From contig NZ_JACVVP010000008.1 in the NCBI RefSeq assembly GCF_014534745.1, positions 62,001 through 126,000 on the forward strand: 64,000 nt of DNA, in the 5' to 3' direction. This document shows, in pieces, positions 46,313 through 55,423 of the stretch; position 1 is the stretch's first letter; each line of letters starts with the position of its first letter. The position numbers and the translations under genes are program-made. The DNA is from Flammeovirga sp. EKP202. Lineage in GTDB: Bacteria > Bacteroidota > Bacteroidia > Cytophagales > Flammeovirgaceae. The notes under the pieces were generated by a model. It was not told the origin of the DNA and did not search any database. It was given only the letters and a program-made list of their open reading frames with translations.

Positions 46313-46520
46313 TGAAATGAAAGATAAGCTACTTAAAGTGTTAAAAAAAGAAATGGGACTCTAGGAATGTTGTAGGTGATTACCTAATAAAACAGAGTGA
46401 AAACTTTAAACTTTTAATAATCATCGCACAAATATATGTATAAAAATTCCAAAAAATGTGAAAATCAAGAATTAAAGCTTGTCTTTTTTAGTTTTAGAAA
46501 AATGAAAAGTGCAATCTTGC

Positions 46521-46551
46521 TTTGATACATTTCAAAAAGCATATACTTTTG
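46521..46551 (+). promoter_or_regulatory. promoter upstream of the coiled-coil lipoprotein gene
   Basis: TTTG (46521-46524), exactly 19 nt, then TACTTTTG (46544-46551): a perfect Bacteroidota consensus. The start codon is about 190 nt beyond the expected transcription start. A second TACTTTTG at 46694-46701 with a TTG 17 nt upstream may be a closer promoter. Confidence 0.7.
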
Positions 46552-46746
46552 CCGAGTACTGGGTCAAAGTTAATCTATTTCTATTTATTGAGGGAATTTT
46601 TTGTGTGCATTAATGTAAATTTTTAAGATGAGAAAACTATTTGTAAGTTTACACTAGCATGCCTCATAGAAAATTGTATGAAAATAGAGATATTACTTTT
46701 GGTGAGGTACTTAATGCTTTTTAGCTATTTAAAATAGATCGTAAAA

Positions 46747-47517
46747 ATGACAAATAACATTACAAAATCATTTTCATTCTTTTTCTCCGGTGCTATTGCA
46801 TTGTTTTTTGTGTCTTGTGGCATGCAAGAAGAAAATGATCAACTAAAAGCTACAAATGCAAAACTTCAGGAAGATTTGGCTAGAGCTGAAGCAGCAGCTC
46901 AGACATTAGACGAAGTAGGTGCATTGATTGACTCTATTGATGTGTCAAGAAACCTTTTGTATGTTGATATGGAAAGAGGTATCTCTGGTAAAACATATGA
47001 AGAAAAAATTCGTGCGATTGATGCTTACATGAAAGAATCTGAAAATCGTATGGAGCAAATGGAAGCGAGCTTAGCTAAAGCAAATACTAAAAATAGTGCT
47101 TACGCGAATACGATTAGAAAGTTAAGACAGCAATTAGATCAGAAAACACAAGAAATTTCTGATTTAAAACAGCAGGTTGATAAATACAGAACAGAAAATA
47201 AAGCGTTAATTAAGACAGTTGACCTTCAGGCAAAAGAGCTTTCTGATAAAGAGATTCAAATTCAAAAGAAAAAAGAAGAATTGTCTTTACTTGAAAATAG
47301 AATTCAAGAATTGATGGTTCAAGCGAAAAAGACTGAAGCTGATGCATTTTATGCTCAAGCTGAAGCTTTAGAAGAAGCTGCTAAAAGAACAAAATTGGCT
47401 CCTAAGAAAAAGAAAGCAACTTATGCTGAGGCATTAGAGTTGTATAAAAAATCTTTTGAGGCAGGTCGTAAGGATGCATATGATAAAGTACAAGAATTGT
47501 CTGAGAAAATTGACTAA
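46747..47517 (+). CDS. coiled-coil lipoprotein, unknown function
   Basis: 256 residues with a lipobox ending at Cys24 (FVSC). Nearly the entire mature protein is predicted helical coiled coil: heptad-like QLKATNAKLQEDLARAEAAAQTL and a long Lys/Gln/Glu-rich stretch about 100-210. A short TPR-like end (TYAEALELYKKSFEAGRKDAYDKV) closes it. Envelope scaffold or cell-shape functions are plausible for such proteins but not shown here. It is monocistronic with a strong promoter and terminator. Confidence 0.8.
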   Translation: MTNNITKSFSFFFSGAIALFFVSCGMQEENDQLKATNAKLQEDLARAEAAAQTLDEVGALIDSIDVSRNLLYVDMERGISGKTYEEKIRAIDAYMKESENRMEQMEASLAKANTKNSAYANTIRKLRQQLDQKTQEISDLKQQVDKYRTENKALIKTVDLQAKELSDKEIQIQKKKEELSLLENRIQELMVQAKKTEADAFYAQAEALEEAAKRTKLAPKKKKATYAEALELYKKSFEAGRKDAYDKVQELSEKID

Positions 47518-47543
47518 TTCAGTACTGAAAGAAATAATAAGAG

Positions 47544-47576
47544 AAAGCAGGTAGCGAAAGTTGCCTGCTTTTTTTT
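47544..47576 (+). terminator. terminator with GAAA tetraloop
   Basis: A 12-bp stem with two G-U pairs (47544-47555 with 47560-47571), a GAAA loop and eight Ts. Confidence 0.9.
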
Positions 47577-47597
47577 GTTAATGAAGTTGTGCATGCT

Positions 47598-47626
47598 GTT
47601 TCATAAGATTGCATTCCTTAATTTTG
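47598..47626 (+). promoter_or_regulatory. promoter of the flavoprotein-pdxH unit
   Basis: TAATTTTG at 47619-47626 is an exact -7 match. A TGTTT sits about 17-20 nt upstream. The leader would be about 30 nt. Confidence 0.55.
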
Positions 47627-47663
47627 CGAAATCTTTTTCTTAAAAATAAAGAACAGACATTAA

Positions 47664-49265
47664 ATGAAAAAAGTATCTCAATATGTTGTCTCTCCGAACG
47701 TTGCTTTCGATGATGAGAATTTTAAGGCGTTTATCACCAAAAAAGAAGGACTAAATGATGCAGAAAATGTAGTGGTTCGGATGACAAGACGATCTATTGA
47801 TGCTCGAAAAAAGAAGGTGAAGGTAAATGTAGAGGCTGAAATTTTTGTGGATGAGAAGCCTACATTAAATATCACTTACAAAAAAGAATACCCTAATGTG
47901 GCAGATGCCAAAAGAGTAGTGATTGTGGGAGCAGGACCAGCTGGGTTATTTGCAGCATTACGATTGATTGAATTAGGGGTCAAGCCAGTTGTCATTGAAA
48001 GAGGAAATGATGTGCAGAAACGCAGAAAGGACCTGGCAAATATCAATAAGAAGAATATAGTCAATGCTGATTCTAATTACTGTTTCGGTGAAGGTGGAGC
48101 AGGTACTTATTCTGATGGTAAATTATATACGCGTTCTAAAAAAAGAGGAGATTTCAGGAGAATTTGCGAGATTTTTGTCGCTCACTCCGCTTCTGAAAAA
48201 ATTCTTGTAGATGCTCATCCGCACATTGGTACAAATAAATTACCGAAAGTAATTCAAGAAATGAGAGAAAGTATCTTGAATGCAGGAGGGGAAGTACACT
48301 TTGAAACTCGTGTGGAAGATTTTATCCTTGAAAGAGATGAAATCAAAGGTGTAGTGACACAAAGTGGGAATCAAATTACGGGTGAAGCAGTATTATTAGC
48401 GACGGGTCATTCCGCTCGTGATATTTTTAGACTGCTAGATCAAAAGGAAATTGAAATTGAGCGTAAGCCTTTTGCCTTAGGCGTTCGAATTGAGCATCCA
48501 CAAGGTTTAATCGATAAAATTCAATATCACTTGAATGATCGAGATAGAGGTGAATATTTGCCTGCGGCAGCGTATTCATTGGTTTCGCAAGTTGGATATA
48601 AAGGACAGAAGAAAGGAGTTTTCTCTTTTTGTATGTGTCCAGGTGGTTTTATTGTACCTTCTGCAACAGCCGAGGGTGAAGTAGTAGTGAATGGTATGTC
48701 TCCTTCTCGAAGAGATTCTAAATTTTCGAATTCAGGCATTGTAGTAAGTGTAGATGATGAAGATTTCTCAGATTACATTCAGAAATATGGTAACCTTGCA
48801 GCTATGGAATTTCAAGCAGCGGTAGAAAAGAGAGCTTGTGAGGTAGCTGGAGGTACTCAAGTTGCACCGGCTCAACGTGTTTCTGATTTTGTACATGGTA
48901 AAATTTCTTCAAGCCTTAATGAAACATCTTACCAACCTGGTTTGTTATCAGTTGACATGAAAGAAGTCTTACCGGAAGCGATTGCTCACCGATTGAAATT
49001 TGGTTTCAAAGATTTTGGTAAAAAGATGAAGGGGTATATGACCAACGAAGCCCAAATTGTTGGGGTGGAAAGTAGAACTTCTTCACCGGTGAGAATTCCA
49101 AGGGAGAAAGAATCATGTGAGCACGTGGCATTAAAGAGACTTTTCCCATGTGGAGAAGGAGCAGGATATGCAGGAGGTATTGCATCAGCAGCTATGGATG
49201 GAGAACTATGTGCCAATAGAATAGCAGAATTATATTGTGGCGTAAAAGACGCATCATTAAAATAA
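47664..49265 (+). CDS. COG2509-type FAD-dependent dehydrogenase
   Basis: 533 residues. After an N-terminal 80-residue domain comes the dinucleotide-binding motif IVGAGPAGLFAALRL (about 91-105), then the family hallmark CFGEGGAGTYSDGKLYTR (about 140-157). The C-terminal segment CEHVALKRLFPCGEGAGYAGGIASAAMDG is the second FAD contact. The family is widespread but has no settled reaction. Its stop lies 6 nt before pdxH, so the two are co-transcribed. The pairing may be only housekeeping. Confidence 0.87.
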   Translation: MKKVSQYVVSPNVAFDDENFKAFITKKEGLNDAENVVVRMTRRSIDARKKKVKVNVEAEIFVDEKPTLNITYKKEYPNVADAKRVVIVGAGPAGLFAALRLIELGVKPVVIERGNDVQKRRKDLANINKKNIVNADSNYCFGEGGAGTYSDGKLYTRSKKRGDFRRICEIFVAHSASEKILVDAHPHIGTNKLPKVIQEMRESILNAGGEVHFETRVEDFILERDEIKGVVTQSGNQITGEAVLLATGHSARDIFRLLDQKEIEIERKPFALGVRIEHPQGLIDKIQYHLNDRDRGEYLPAAAYSLVSQVGYKGQKKGVFSFCMCPGGFIVPSATAEGEVVVNGMSPSRRDSKFSNSGIVVSVDDEDFSDYIQKYGNLAAMEFQAAVEKRACEVAGGTQVAPAQRVSDFVHGKISSSLNETSYQPGLLSVDMKEVLPEAIAHRLKFGFKDFGKKMKGYMTNEAQIVGVESRTSSPVRIPREKESCEHVALKRLFPCGEGAGYAGGIASAAMDGELCANRIAELYCGVKDASLK

Positions 49266-49271
49266 AAATAG

Positions 49272-49913
49272 ATGAAATCTAAAATTGCAGATATCCGTAA
49301 GGACTATTCCCAAAAAGATTTAGATGAAAAAGACGTTTTAGATAATCCAATCCAACAATTTGAGATTTGGTTAGAAGAGGCCATCAATGCTGAAGTACAT
49401 GAGCCTACGGCTATGAATGTCGCTTCAGTGAATAAGGAAGGTCGAATTTCTTCAAGAATTGTTTTATTAAAAGGAGTGGAGGAGAACGCCTTTGTTTTCT
49501 ATACAAATTACGAAAGTAATAAAGGACAATCTCTTCAAGCGTCTAAAAGAGCAGCATTAAACTTTTTCTGGCCTGAATTGGAAAGACAGGTTTGTATAGA
49601 AGGTACTGTAGAAAAAGTGAGTGAAGAAACTTCTGATACTTATTTTGAAAGCCGACCTTATAAAAGTAAAGTAGGTGCTTGGGCATCTGAACAGAGTAGT
49701 GTCATCTCTTCCAAAAATGTAATAGTTACTCGATTTGCTAAATATGCAGCGAAATTTATCACAAAAGTTCCTCGTCCACCACATTGGGGTGGATTTGCTA
49801 TTACTCCAACAAGAATAGAGTTTTGGCAAGGAAGACCTTCAAGATTGCACGATAGAATCGAATATTTGAAAGATGATCAAGGAAACTGGGGTAGAAATAG
49901 ACTTGCACCTTAG
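49272..49913 (+). CDS. pdxH: pyridoxamine 5'-phosphate oxidase
   Basis: 213 residues, the usual length. It oxidises pyridoxine- or pyridoxamine-5'-phosphate to PLP using FMN. Family blocks are complete: SRIVLLKG, FVFYTNYESNKG, NFFWPELERQV, FESRPYKSKVGAWAS, PPHWGGF and the C-terminal FWQGRPSRLHDRI...RLAP. It is second in a unit with the COG2509 flavoprotein. Confidence 0.96.
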   Translation: MKSKIADIRKDYSQKDLDEKDVLDNPIQQFEIWLEEAINAEVHEPTAMNVASVNKEGRISSRIVLLKGVEENAFVFYTNYESNKGQSLQASKRAALNFFWPELERQVCIEGTVEKVSEETSDTYFESRPYKSKVGAWASEQSSVISSKNVIVTRFAKYAAKFITKVPRPPHWGGFAITPTRIEFWQGRPSRLHDRIEYLKDDQGNWGRNRLAP

Positions 49914-49933
49914 TTTTTTCTTCATAAATAATT

Positions 49934-49973
49934 CAAAAAGGCTTAATCACATGTTGTGGTTAAGCCTTTTTTA
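49934..49973 (+). terminator. pdxH terminator
   Basis: A 15-bp stem with one G-U pair (49936-49950 with 49956-49970), loop ATGTT, followed by Ts. 49974-50148 is AT-rich with no gene that I can see. Confidence 0.9.
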
Positions 49974-50148
49974 TTGCTAAAACATAAAATATCAATCATT
50001 AAGTTTAAAAATGAACCAAATAAATGATAAATGTGTTTTTATTTAGGTTTTAAGGGTTTTATTTTATCTATGTGTGTGAAAAATATGATTAAAAGCAGAT
50101 AATTAGGTGTTATTTTAATGCTTAATTGTATAAAAAATGTCGTAAAGA

Positions 50149-50181
50149 TTTGTATTAATCATTATGAATTATATAAATTTG
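50149..50181 (+). promoter_or_regulatory. promoter of the ammonium transporter gene
   Basis: TTTG at 50149-50152, a 21-nt spacer, then TAAATTTG at 50174-50181, an exact -7 match. The leader would be about 38 nt, which also supports the later start codon chosen for the transporter. Confidence 0.6.
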
Positions 50182-50225
50182 CACCATCGGAAATAAAAAA
50201 ATACTCACACTCACCTATATTTATT

Positions 50226-51536
50226 ATGATTTCTATTAAAAAGGTAGGCCTTAAAGGTCTAGGTTTATTACTGTCCGCATTTTTAGTGCCTTCACTAACA
50301 TTTGCTCAGGAAGCAACAATCAATTCAGGAGATACGGCATGGATGCTTGTCGCTACAGCATTAGTAATGTTGATGACTCCTGCAGGTCTAACTTTATTCT
50401 ACGGTGGTTTAGCTCAACGCAAAACAGTATTGAATACTATTGGTATGAGTTACACTGCATTCTGTACTGGTACGCTAGTATGGGTAATCATTGGCTATAG
50501 TTTAGCATTCGGAGAAGGAAACGCTTACATTGGTGATTTTACTTCTTTCTTATTGGCCGACGTCAAAATCACTGACGTGGCAGGAACAATTCCAAGAATC
50601 TTATTTATTATGTTCCAAGGTACATTTGCAGCCATTGCAGTTGCACTCGTAAGTGGATCAATCATTGAACGTGTAAAATATTCTACTTGGATGATCTTCT
50701 CAGCATTATGGGTTGCATTAGTTTACTCTCCAATTGCCCACTGGGTTTGGGGCGGTGGTTTCCTAAGCAACGATGGTGAATTAGATTTTGCAGGGGGTAC
50801 AGTAATCCATATTAACGCCGGTATTTCAGGTTTAGTTTTAGCTTTAATGCTTGGTAACAGAATCGGTCATGGTGAAGAGCAATCAGAAAAACCTTCATCT
50901 ATCAAATTAATGGTACTAGGTAGTGCTTTATTATGGTTCGGTTGGTTCGGTTTCAACGGTGGTAGCCAATTAGCAGCAGATTTTGTGGCGGCTAATGCAA
51001 TGTTAGTAACAAACGTAGCAGCAGCAGCAGGCGGTATGGCTTGGTTATTAATCGAGTGGATGACTGAAGAAAGAAAGCCTACGTTATTAGGTTCTGCATC
51101 AGGTGTGATTTCTGGTTTAGTGGGTATTACTCCAGCATCAGGTTTTGTAGATGTATCAGGTGCTTTAGCCATCGGTTTGATTTCAGGTGTAGTTGGTTTT
51201 TATGGTGTAGTGAAATTAAAGAAAGCTTTAGGATATGATGATACGCTTGACGTATTTGGTATTCACGGTTTAGTGGGTATTGTTGGTGCTGTTTTAACAG
51301 GTGTATTTGCAAATCCTGAAGTAAACGGAGCAGCAGGTTTATTATACGGTAATCCTGGTCAGGTTTTAGTTCAATTGAAAGCCGTTGTTGTTACTATTGT
51401 ATTTGCAGGTGTAGCTTCAGCAATCCTTTTCAAGTTAAGTACTTTACTGACTGCAGGTGGTAGAATTGATGCTCATACTGAGTCAGAAGGACTTGATGAG
51501 TCATATCACGGAGAGAAATCTTTCGACTCTATGTAA
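50226..51536 (+). CDS. amt: ammonium transporter, Amt family
   Basis: 436 residues from ATG 50226, which places a clear signal peptide (ending near LTFAQ) at the N-terminus as in other Amt proteins. A start 36 codons earlier would overlap the promoter. About 11 membrane helices carry the family patterns TPAGLTLFYGGLAQRK, HINAGISGLVLALMLG, and FGIHGLVGIVGAVLTGVF with the conserved pore-lining histidine region. It imports ammonium for nitrogen assimilation. No glnB/glnK gene follows directly; a terminator does. Confidence 0.95.
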   Translation: MISIKKVGLKGLGLLLSAFLVPSLTFAQEATINSGDTAWMLVATALVMLMTPAGLTLFYGGLAQRKTVLNTIGMSYTAFCTGTLVWVIIGYSLAFGEGNAYIGDFTSFLLADVKITDVAGTIPRILFIMFQGTFAAIAVALVSGSIIERVKYSTWMIFSALWVALVYSPIAHWVWGGGFLSNDGELDFAGGTVIHINAGISGLVLALMLGNRIGHGEEQSEKPSSIKLMVLGSALLWFGWFGFNGGSQLAADFVAANAMLVTNVAAAAGGMAWLLIEWMTEERKPTLLGSASGVISGLVGITPASGFVDVSGALAIGLISGVVGFYGVVKLKKALGYDDTLDVFGIHGLVGIVGAVLTGVFANPEVNGAAGLLYGNPGQVLVQLKAVVVTIVFAGVASAILFKLSTLLTAGGRIDAHTESEGLDESYHGEKSFDSM

Positions 51537-51560
51537 TAAAAAAATATATCCTTAGGGAAG

Positions 51561-51598
51561 AAAAAGAGGTATTGCGTCATGTAATACCTCTTTTTTTT
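51561..51598 (+). terminator. amt terminator
   Basis: A perfect 13-bp stem (51561-51573 with 51583-51595) with a 9-nt loop and continuing Ts. Confidence 0.92.
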
Positions 51599-51636
51599 AT
51601 ATTTTTAACTTCTAACAATACTTATATATTTTTTTA

Positions 51637-51662
51637 CATCTATGTACCAAGTACATGAGATG
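51637..51662 (+). other. hairpin in the Ppx/GppA leader
   Basis: An inner stem ATGTAC/GTACAT (51642-51647 with 51651-51656, loop CAA) extends to CATC/GATG (51637-51640 with 51659-51662). No T-run follows, so it is not a terminator. It sits 28 nt before a TTG start codon and could affect its translation. Confidence 0.4.
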
Positions 51663-51690
51663 ATTACTGTTCACATTAATTTTTTATACG

Positions 51691-52590
51691 TTGAGACTAG
51701 CTTCTATAGATATTGGCTCTAACGCCATACGATTCCAGATTGTAACAACACACATTGATAAAGCAGATGAAGTTGCTTTCAAGAAAATAGAATATATGCG
51801 TTTTCCCCTTAGACTTGGGAAGGATGTATTTAAAAGTGGAAAAATATTACGACCAACCGAAGAGAAATTAGTAAAACTCATGAAGGTTTTTTCTACTTTG
51901 CTTGATTTGTATGACGTCAAAGACTACATCGCATGTGCCACTTCTGCAATGCGAGAAGCAGAAAATGGTAAGGAGATCGTAGATAGAATATATTACAAGG
52001 AAGGTCTTAAAATCGATATCATAAGAGGAACTACAGAAGCAGAAATGATTGCTTTGACTTTGGATCCTTATATTCCTATGGGCAATGTAGTACACATTGA
52101 TGTTGGGGGAGGAAGTACTGAATTGAACATCTATCGTCATAAAACGAAAGTAGCTTCTAGGTCTTTCCGAATGGGTAGTGTCAGAAGATTAAGTGGAGAA
52201 GATTTGGAAGCAATGTTTGATCAAATTAGACACTGGTACAAACAAGAATCCTCTCCTTATATCAGAGAAGGCGAAGAGGTTGTGGCAATTGGTACAGGTG
52301 GTAATATCAATAAATTGTTTAATCTCTCTAAGCAAAAGAAAAGTGATGATAAAACTACTTTTTTGGCAGAGTTGAAAAAAATCAACAATTGGTTGCAGGA
52401 GTTCACTTATGAAGAAAGGGTAAGTAAATTGAGGTTGAATGAAGATAGGGCCGATGTGATTATTCCTGCTTCTAATATATACATGACTTGTATGGAAATC
52501 GTAGGAGCTGAAAATATTATTGTGCCAGGGGTAGGTTTAAAAGACGGTATTTTGCACTACTTAGTAAAGCATAGAGATTATCATTTTTAA
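51691..52590 (+). CDS. Ppx/GppA-family phosphatase, TTG start
   Basis: 299 residues of the actin-like ASKHA fold: RLASIDIGSNAIRFQI at the N-terminus, CATSAMREAENG near 75, HIDVGGGSTEL near 135 and AIGTGGNINKL near 195. The family hydrolyses polyphosphate and/or pppGpp. The usual family start is Met before [KR]LAxIDIGSN. Here that codon is TTG, and an in-frame stop lies 30 nt upstream with no ATG or GTG between, so TTG 51691 is the start. It is shorter than two-domain PPX enzymes, so only the ASKHA core is present. It could connect to alarmone turnover with the Rel enzyme at 39.5 kb, but they are not co-transcribed. Confidence 0.9.
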   Translation: MRLASIDIGSNAIRFQIVTTHIDKADEVAFKKIEYMRFPLRLGKDVFKSGKILRPTEEKLVKLMKVFSTLLDLYDVKDYIACATSAMREAENGKEIVDRIYYKEGLKIDIIRGTTEAEMIALTLDPYIPMGNVVHIDVGGGSTELNIYRHKTKVASRSFRMGSVRRLSGEDLEAMFDQIRHWYKQESSPYIREGEEVVAIGTGGNINKLFNLSKQKKSDDKTTFLAELKKINNWLQEFTYEERVSKLRLNEDRADVIIPASNIYMTCMEIVGAENIIVPGVGLKDGILHYLVKHRDYHF

Positions 52591-52643
52591 AGTTGTTATG
52601 AGAAGGTGAAAATTAAAAATCACCTATCAGACTTTTGATTTAT

Positions 52644-52682
52644 ACAAAGTATTCTAATTCAATAATTGGAATACTTTTTTGT
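52644..52682 (+). terminator. terminator after Ppx/GppA
   Basis: A 14-bp stem with one G-U pair (52646-52659 with 52664-52677), followed by Ts. Confidence 0.85.
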
Positions 52683-52829
52683 TTAATGCCCAAATAGATT
52701 ATTAGATGTATATCATAGGATAATTTTAATAAACGATTATTGTGTCGTTATTTTTTTTGAGATCTTTCTTTATTCGTTCTAAATTAATACAAGTACTTTC
52801 GAATTAGCTATTGTCTCAACCCGTTTGCA

Positions 52830-53705
52830 ATGAAAATGAAATCCTATTTTTATATCTCATTACTAACCATTTTTTTTAGTTGTTCCCATGAAAAACTTAC
52901 AGATTATACAGCCTTGGATGTTCGTCGGAAGGTAGATGATAAAGTAGAACAATTAAAAAATTTTATTCATCCTTTTAATAGTATTACTCAAATCGATCAT
53001 TCACGATTAGCGAAAGATGCAGGTGTCTATACACCACCCTCTGTTGTGACCATTTTTTCAGATAAAAAAATTAATGCGCAATTACTACAAAGAGATCAAT
53101 TAATTGGCGTAGACCTACCCTTCAAAGTTTTGTTGTATTCGGAGCCTGATACTCAAGAAGTGACATTGGCTTATACTTCAGCAGAGTTTATTCAAAGAAG
53201 GCATGCACTGTCAGGTGAAGATGTAGAGGAGTTTCAAAATGAATTAGGTCAAGTAATCAAAAATTTCCCGGAAGCGATTTACGCCAAAGATTTTTCCTCT
53301 AAGGTTGAAGAGGACTATGGGTTGATTGTCCACCAATCTACAAAACCTTTTGAGCAGACAATTGTTGATTTAAAGTCAGCTATTCTTTCTCAAGGTGATA
53401 CTCAAATGTTTGCCGATATTGATTTTCAAAAAGAGTCGAAAGAAGTAGGGGTAGATATTCCACCAACTTACTTAATATTATTTGGAGGTCCAGCACCAGG
53501 AGGAAAGGCCATGAAAAATACACCTAGAATAGGATTAGATGCGTTTTGTCAAAAATTATTGGTTTTTGAAAAGGAAAATGGAGATGTCTTTATTGCATAC
53601 AATGATATAGAAGCATTTTCAGATCTTTATTATGATACTAAAACATTTCCTCAAATGATTATCAATTATAGATTAGGAACTACTTTAGGAGGTGCCGTAG
53701 AGTGA
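52830..53705 (+). CDS. lipoprotein with two DUF302 domains
   Basis: 291 residues with a lipobox ending at Cys18 (FFSC). Two copies of the DUF302 fold are visible: TIFSDKKINAQLLQRDQLIGVDLPFKVLLY (about 70-100) and LFGGPAPGGKAMKNTPRIGLDAFCQKLLVFE (about 215-250). Each is followed by an .V..AY...E segment. The function of DUF302 is not known. A second, LpxR-like, envelope gene follows 36 nt downstream on the same strand, so the two are probably co-transcribed. Confidence 0.83.
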   Translation: MKMKSYFYISLLTIFFSCSHEKLTDYTALDVRRKVDDKVEQLKNFIHPFNSITQIDHSRLAKDAGVYTPPSVVTIFSDKKINAQLLQRDQLIGVDLPFKVLLYSEPDTQEVTLAYTSAEFIQRRHALSGEDVEEFQNELGQVIKNFPEAIYAKDFSSKVEEDYGLIVHQSTKPFEQTIVDLKSAILSQGDTQMFADIDFQKESKEVGVDIPPTYLILFGGPAPGGKAMKNTPRIGLDAFCQKLLVFEKENGDVFIAYNDIEAFSDLYYDTKTFPQMIINYRLGTTLGGAVE

Positions 53706-53741
53706 TACTGATGATTGAGAGGGGCTTGGACATGATGAAAT

Positions 53742-54854
53742 ATGGTAACTACTAAAAAACTATTTCTCTTACTATTATTCTTATTACTGATCTCAATTGT
53801 ATATGGTCAGAGTAAGACAAACGAAGATAAACATCCTTTTTATTTTGAGTTGAATGTCGATGAGGATCTATTTCTTTTAAAAAGTACGGATCAATTTTAT
53901 TCTTTTGGTACTGGAATACATTTCGGTTGGGCAGGGCTTGATAATAATTTTACCAACACAATATTACCAAAACTTCCCAACAGTCATCAATTATTTAAAT
54001 TGGGTATTGTACATAAAATGTACACACCTCGTGACATACACCGAATGGACGTAGACTCCTCTGATATTCCTTATTGTGGAGAAACTTATCTTTCGCTCAC
54101 ACATTTCTCATTAAATCCTTCTCAAGGCTTGATATTGATGACAAAGCTTGATGTGGGTGTAGTGGGTGAAATATCGGGAGGTAATAGCTTTCAAAATGGA
54201 TTTCATTCAGCAATTGGCAATACTGAGGTGGCAGGTTGGGATAATCAGATTGGAAATGGGTTGTATTTGAATTATACAGCCACTTTAATGCATAACCTTA
54301 TTTCTTCCTTTTCTTTTGCGGAAGCTTTTGTAGGAGCAAGAGGCACTGTAGGCACAATGGATATATCTTTTGAAGGTTTTATTTATTTGAGAGTGGGGCT
54401 GTTTAACGACTTTTTTATTCAAGGAGAAAGACCTCATACACAAAAAGCCAATGTTTCCTCTTTTTATCATCTTCAAGATAAACCTTTTGTTAGAATGAAA
54501 TTTCCTAGTGCAATGTGGTCTGAAGATCCCAATTTGAGAGAAAAAGCAACAACCTCATGGCTTTCAAGAAACTTTAAGCCTTTACAAATTTATTTGAAAT
54601 TTATAAGTGGAGGTATTTTTAATGCTTATGATGGGCAAATGCAAGGAAGTCTTATTCCTTTTGAGTCGTCTCCCTATACAATTGCAGCCGATTTGATACC
54701 AAACTGGCAACATCGGCTTTCTGCGGGAATTGTATTTTCATATAAGTTCGGAAATTTAGAGTACAACTGGGATAGAATTACTTTTGAGCCAGAAGATAAA
54801 TTTCCCCCTTATTATCCAAAATGGGGTAGGTTTAACCTGAAACTAAATCTTTAA
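53742..54854 (+). CDS. LpxR-family outer-membrane protein
   Basis: 370 residues with a signal peptide (ending near IVYGQ) and a beta-barrel pattern. The family blocks of LpxR, the outer-membrane lipid A 3'-O-deacylase, appear in order: DLFLLKSTDQFYSFGTG, KMYTPRDI, YCGETYLSL, the His-bearing FQNGFHSAIG and GWDNQIGNGLYLNY. The Asn-Asp pair near the N-terminus of characterised LpxR seems to be E-D here, and the usual DRPYAG is DIPYCG. Activity is therefore uncertain. If active, it would trim acyl chains from lipid A in the outer leaflet. The convergent thioesterase gene ends only 8 nt away. Confidence 0.78.
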   Translation: MVTTKKLFLLLLFLLLISIVYGQSKTNEDKHPFYFELNVDEDLFLLKSTDQFYSFGTGIHFGWAGLDNNFTNTILPKLPNSHQLFKLGIVHKMYTPRDIHRMDVDSSDIPYCGETYLSLTHFSLNPSQGLILMTKLDVGVVGEISGGNSFQNGFHSAIGNTEVAGWDNQIGNGLYLNYTATLMHNLISSFSFAEAFVGARGTVGTMDISFEGFIYLRVGLFNDFFIQGERPHTQKANVSSFYHLQDKPFVRMKFPSAMWSEDPNLREKATTSWLSRNFKPLQIYLKFISGGIFNAYDGQMQGSLIPFESSPYTIAADLIPNWQHRLSAGIVFSYKFGNLEYNWDRITFEPEDKFPPYYPKWGRFNLKLNL

Positions 54855-54862
54855 AAAGTGTA

Positions 54863-55288
54863 TTATACCAATTCGAATTCTTGTTCCAATCTACTATAAT
54901 CGATGCGAACAGGTTTGTTGTGATCATTTAAAGCAACAAAAATAAATACGCTTTCCATTACTTTTTCTCTGGAGTCAGAATACATATCTTCAGAATACAT
55001 TTCTAGAATTACGCGTAATTTTATTGGGTCTGCTTTTTCCACTTTACCAATCACTTCTACGATACTGTTAGGTGAAATTGATTTCAGAAATTTAATATCC
55101 TCTGTTTTTAAGGTAAACATTTTTTGACGTGTGAACCTTGTTGCAGTTATATATGCTACTTCATCCATCCATTTCATGGCTTCTCCTCCAAATAAAGTAT
55201 TGTTTGCATTTAATGTATTTGGAAAAATCGCTCTACACTGTCTGGTAACTGTTTTTCTTATTCTTTCTTCCATAATTCTCTTGAACAA
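54863..55288 (-). CDS. hotdog-fold acyl-CoA thioesterase
   Basis: 141 residues, or 136 from MEERIRK. It has the YciA/BFIT-type signature: FPNTLNANNTLFGGEAMKWMDEVA, where the conserved Asp and Gly-rich turn lie, then FLKSISPNSIVEVIGKV. Such enzymes hydrolyse acyl-CoA to the free acid and CoA in the cytoplasm. It is single-domain and monocistronic. The gap on its right (55289-55423) holds nothing definite. Confidence 0.9.
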   Translation of the reverse strand: MFKRIMEERIRKTVTRQCRAIFPNTLNANNTLFGGEAMKWMDEVAYITATRFTRQKMFTLKTEDIKFLKSISPNSIVEVIGKVEKADPIKLRVILEMYSEDMYSDSREKVMESVFIFVALNDHNKPVRIDYSRLEQEFELV

Positions 55289-55423
55289 ATTGCTTGGGAA
55301 GTTATGGAGATTTTAATTGAAAGTGAATTAATAATGAATGTATATTCAAAATAATTACGAAGGCTAAACTTAATGTCCTGATATTAATGAGTTCTATTTT
55401 TATATGGTATTTAAAATGATAAA

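Noticed and set aside
50118-50225. N-terminal extension of the ammonium transporter
   Set aside because: The extension would overlap a good promoter, and the downstream ATG starts a proper signal peptide.
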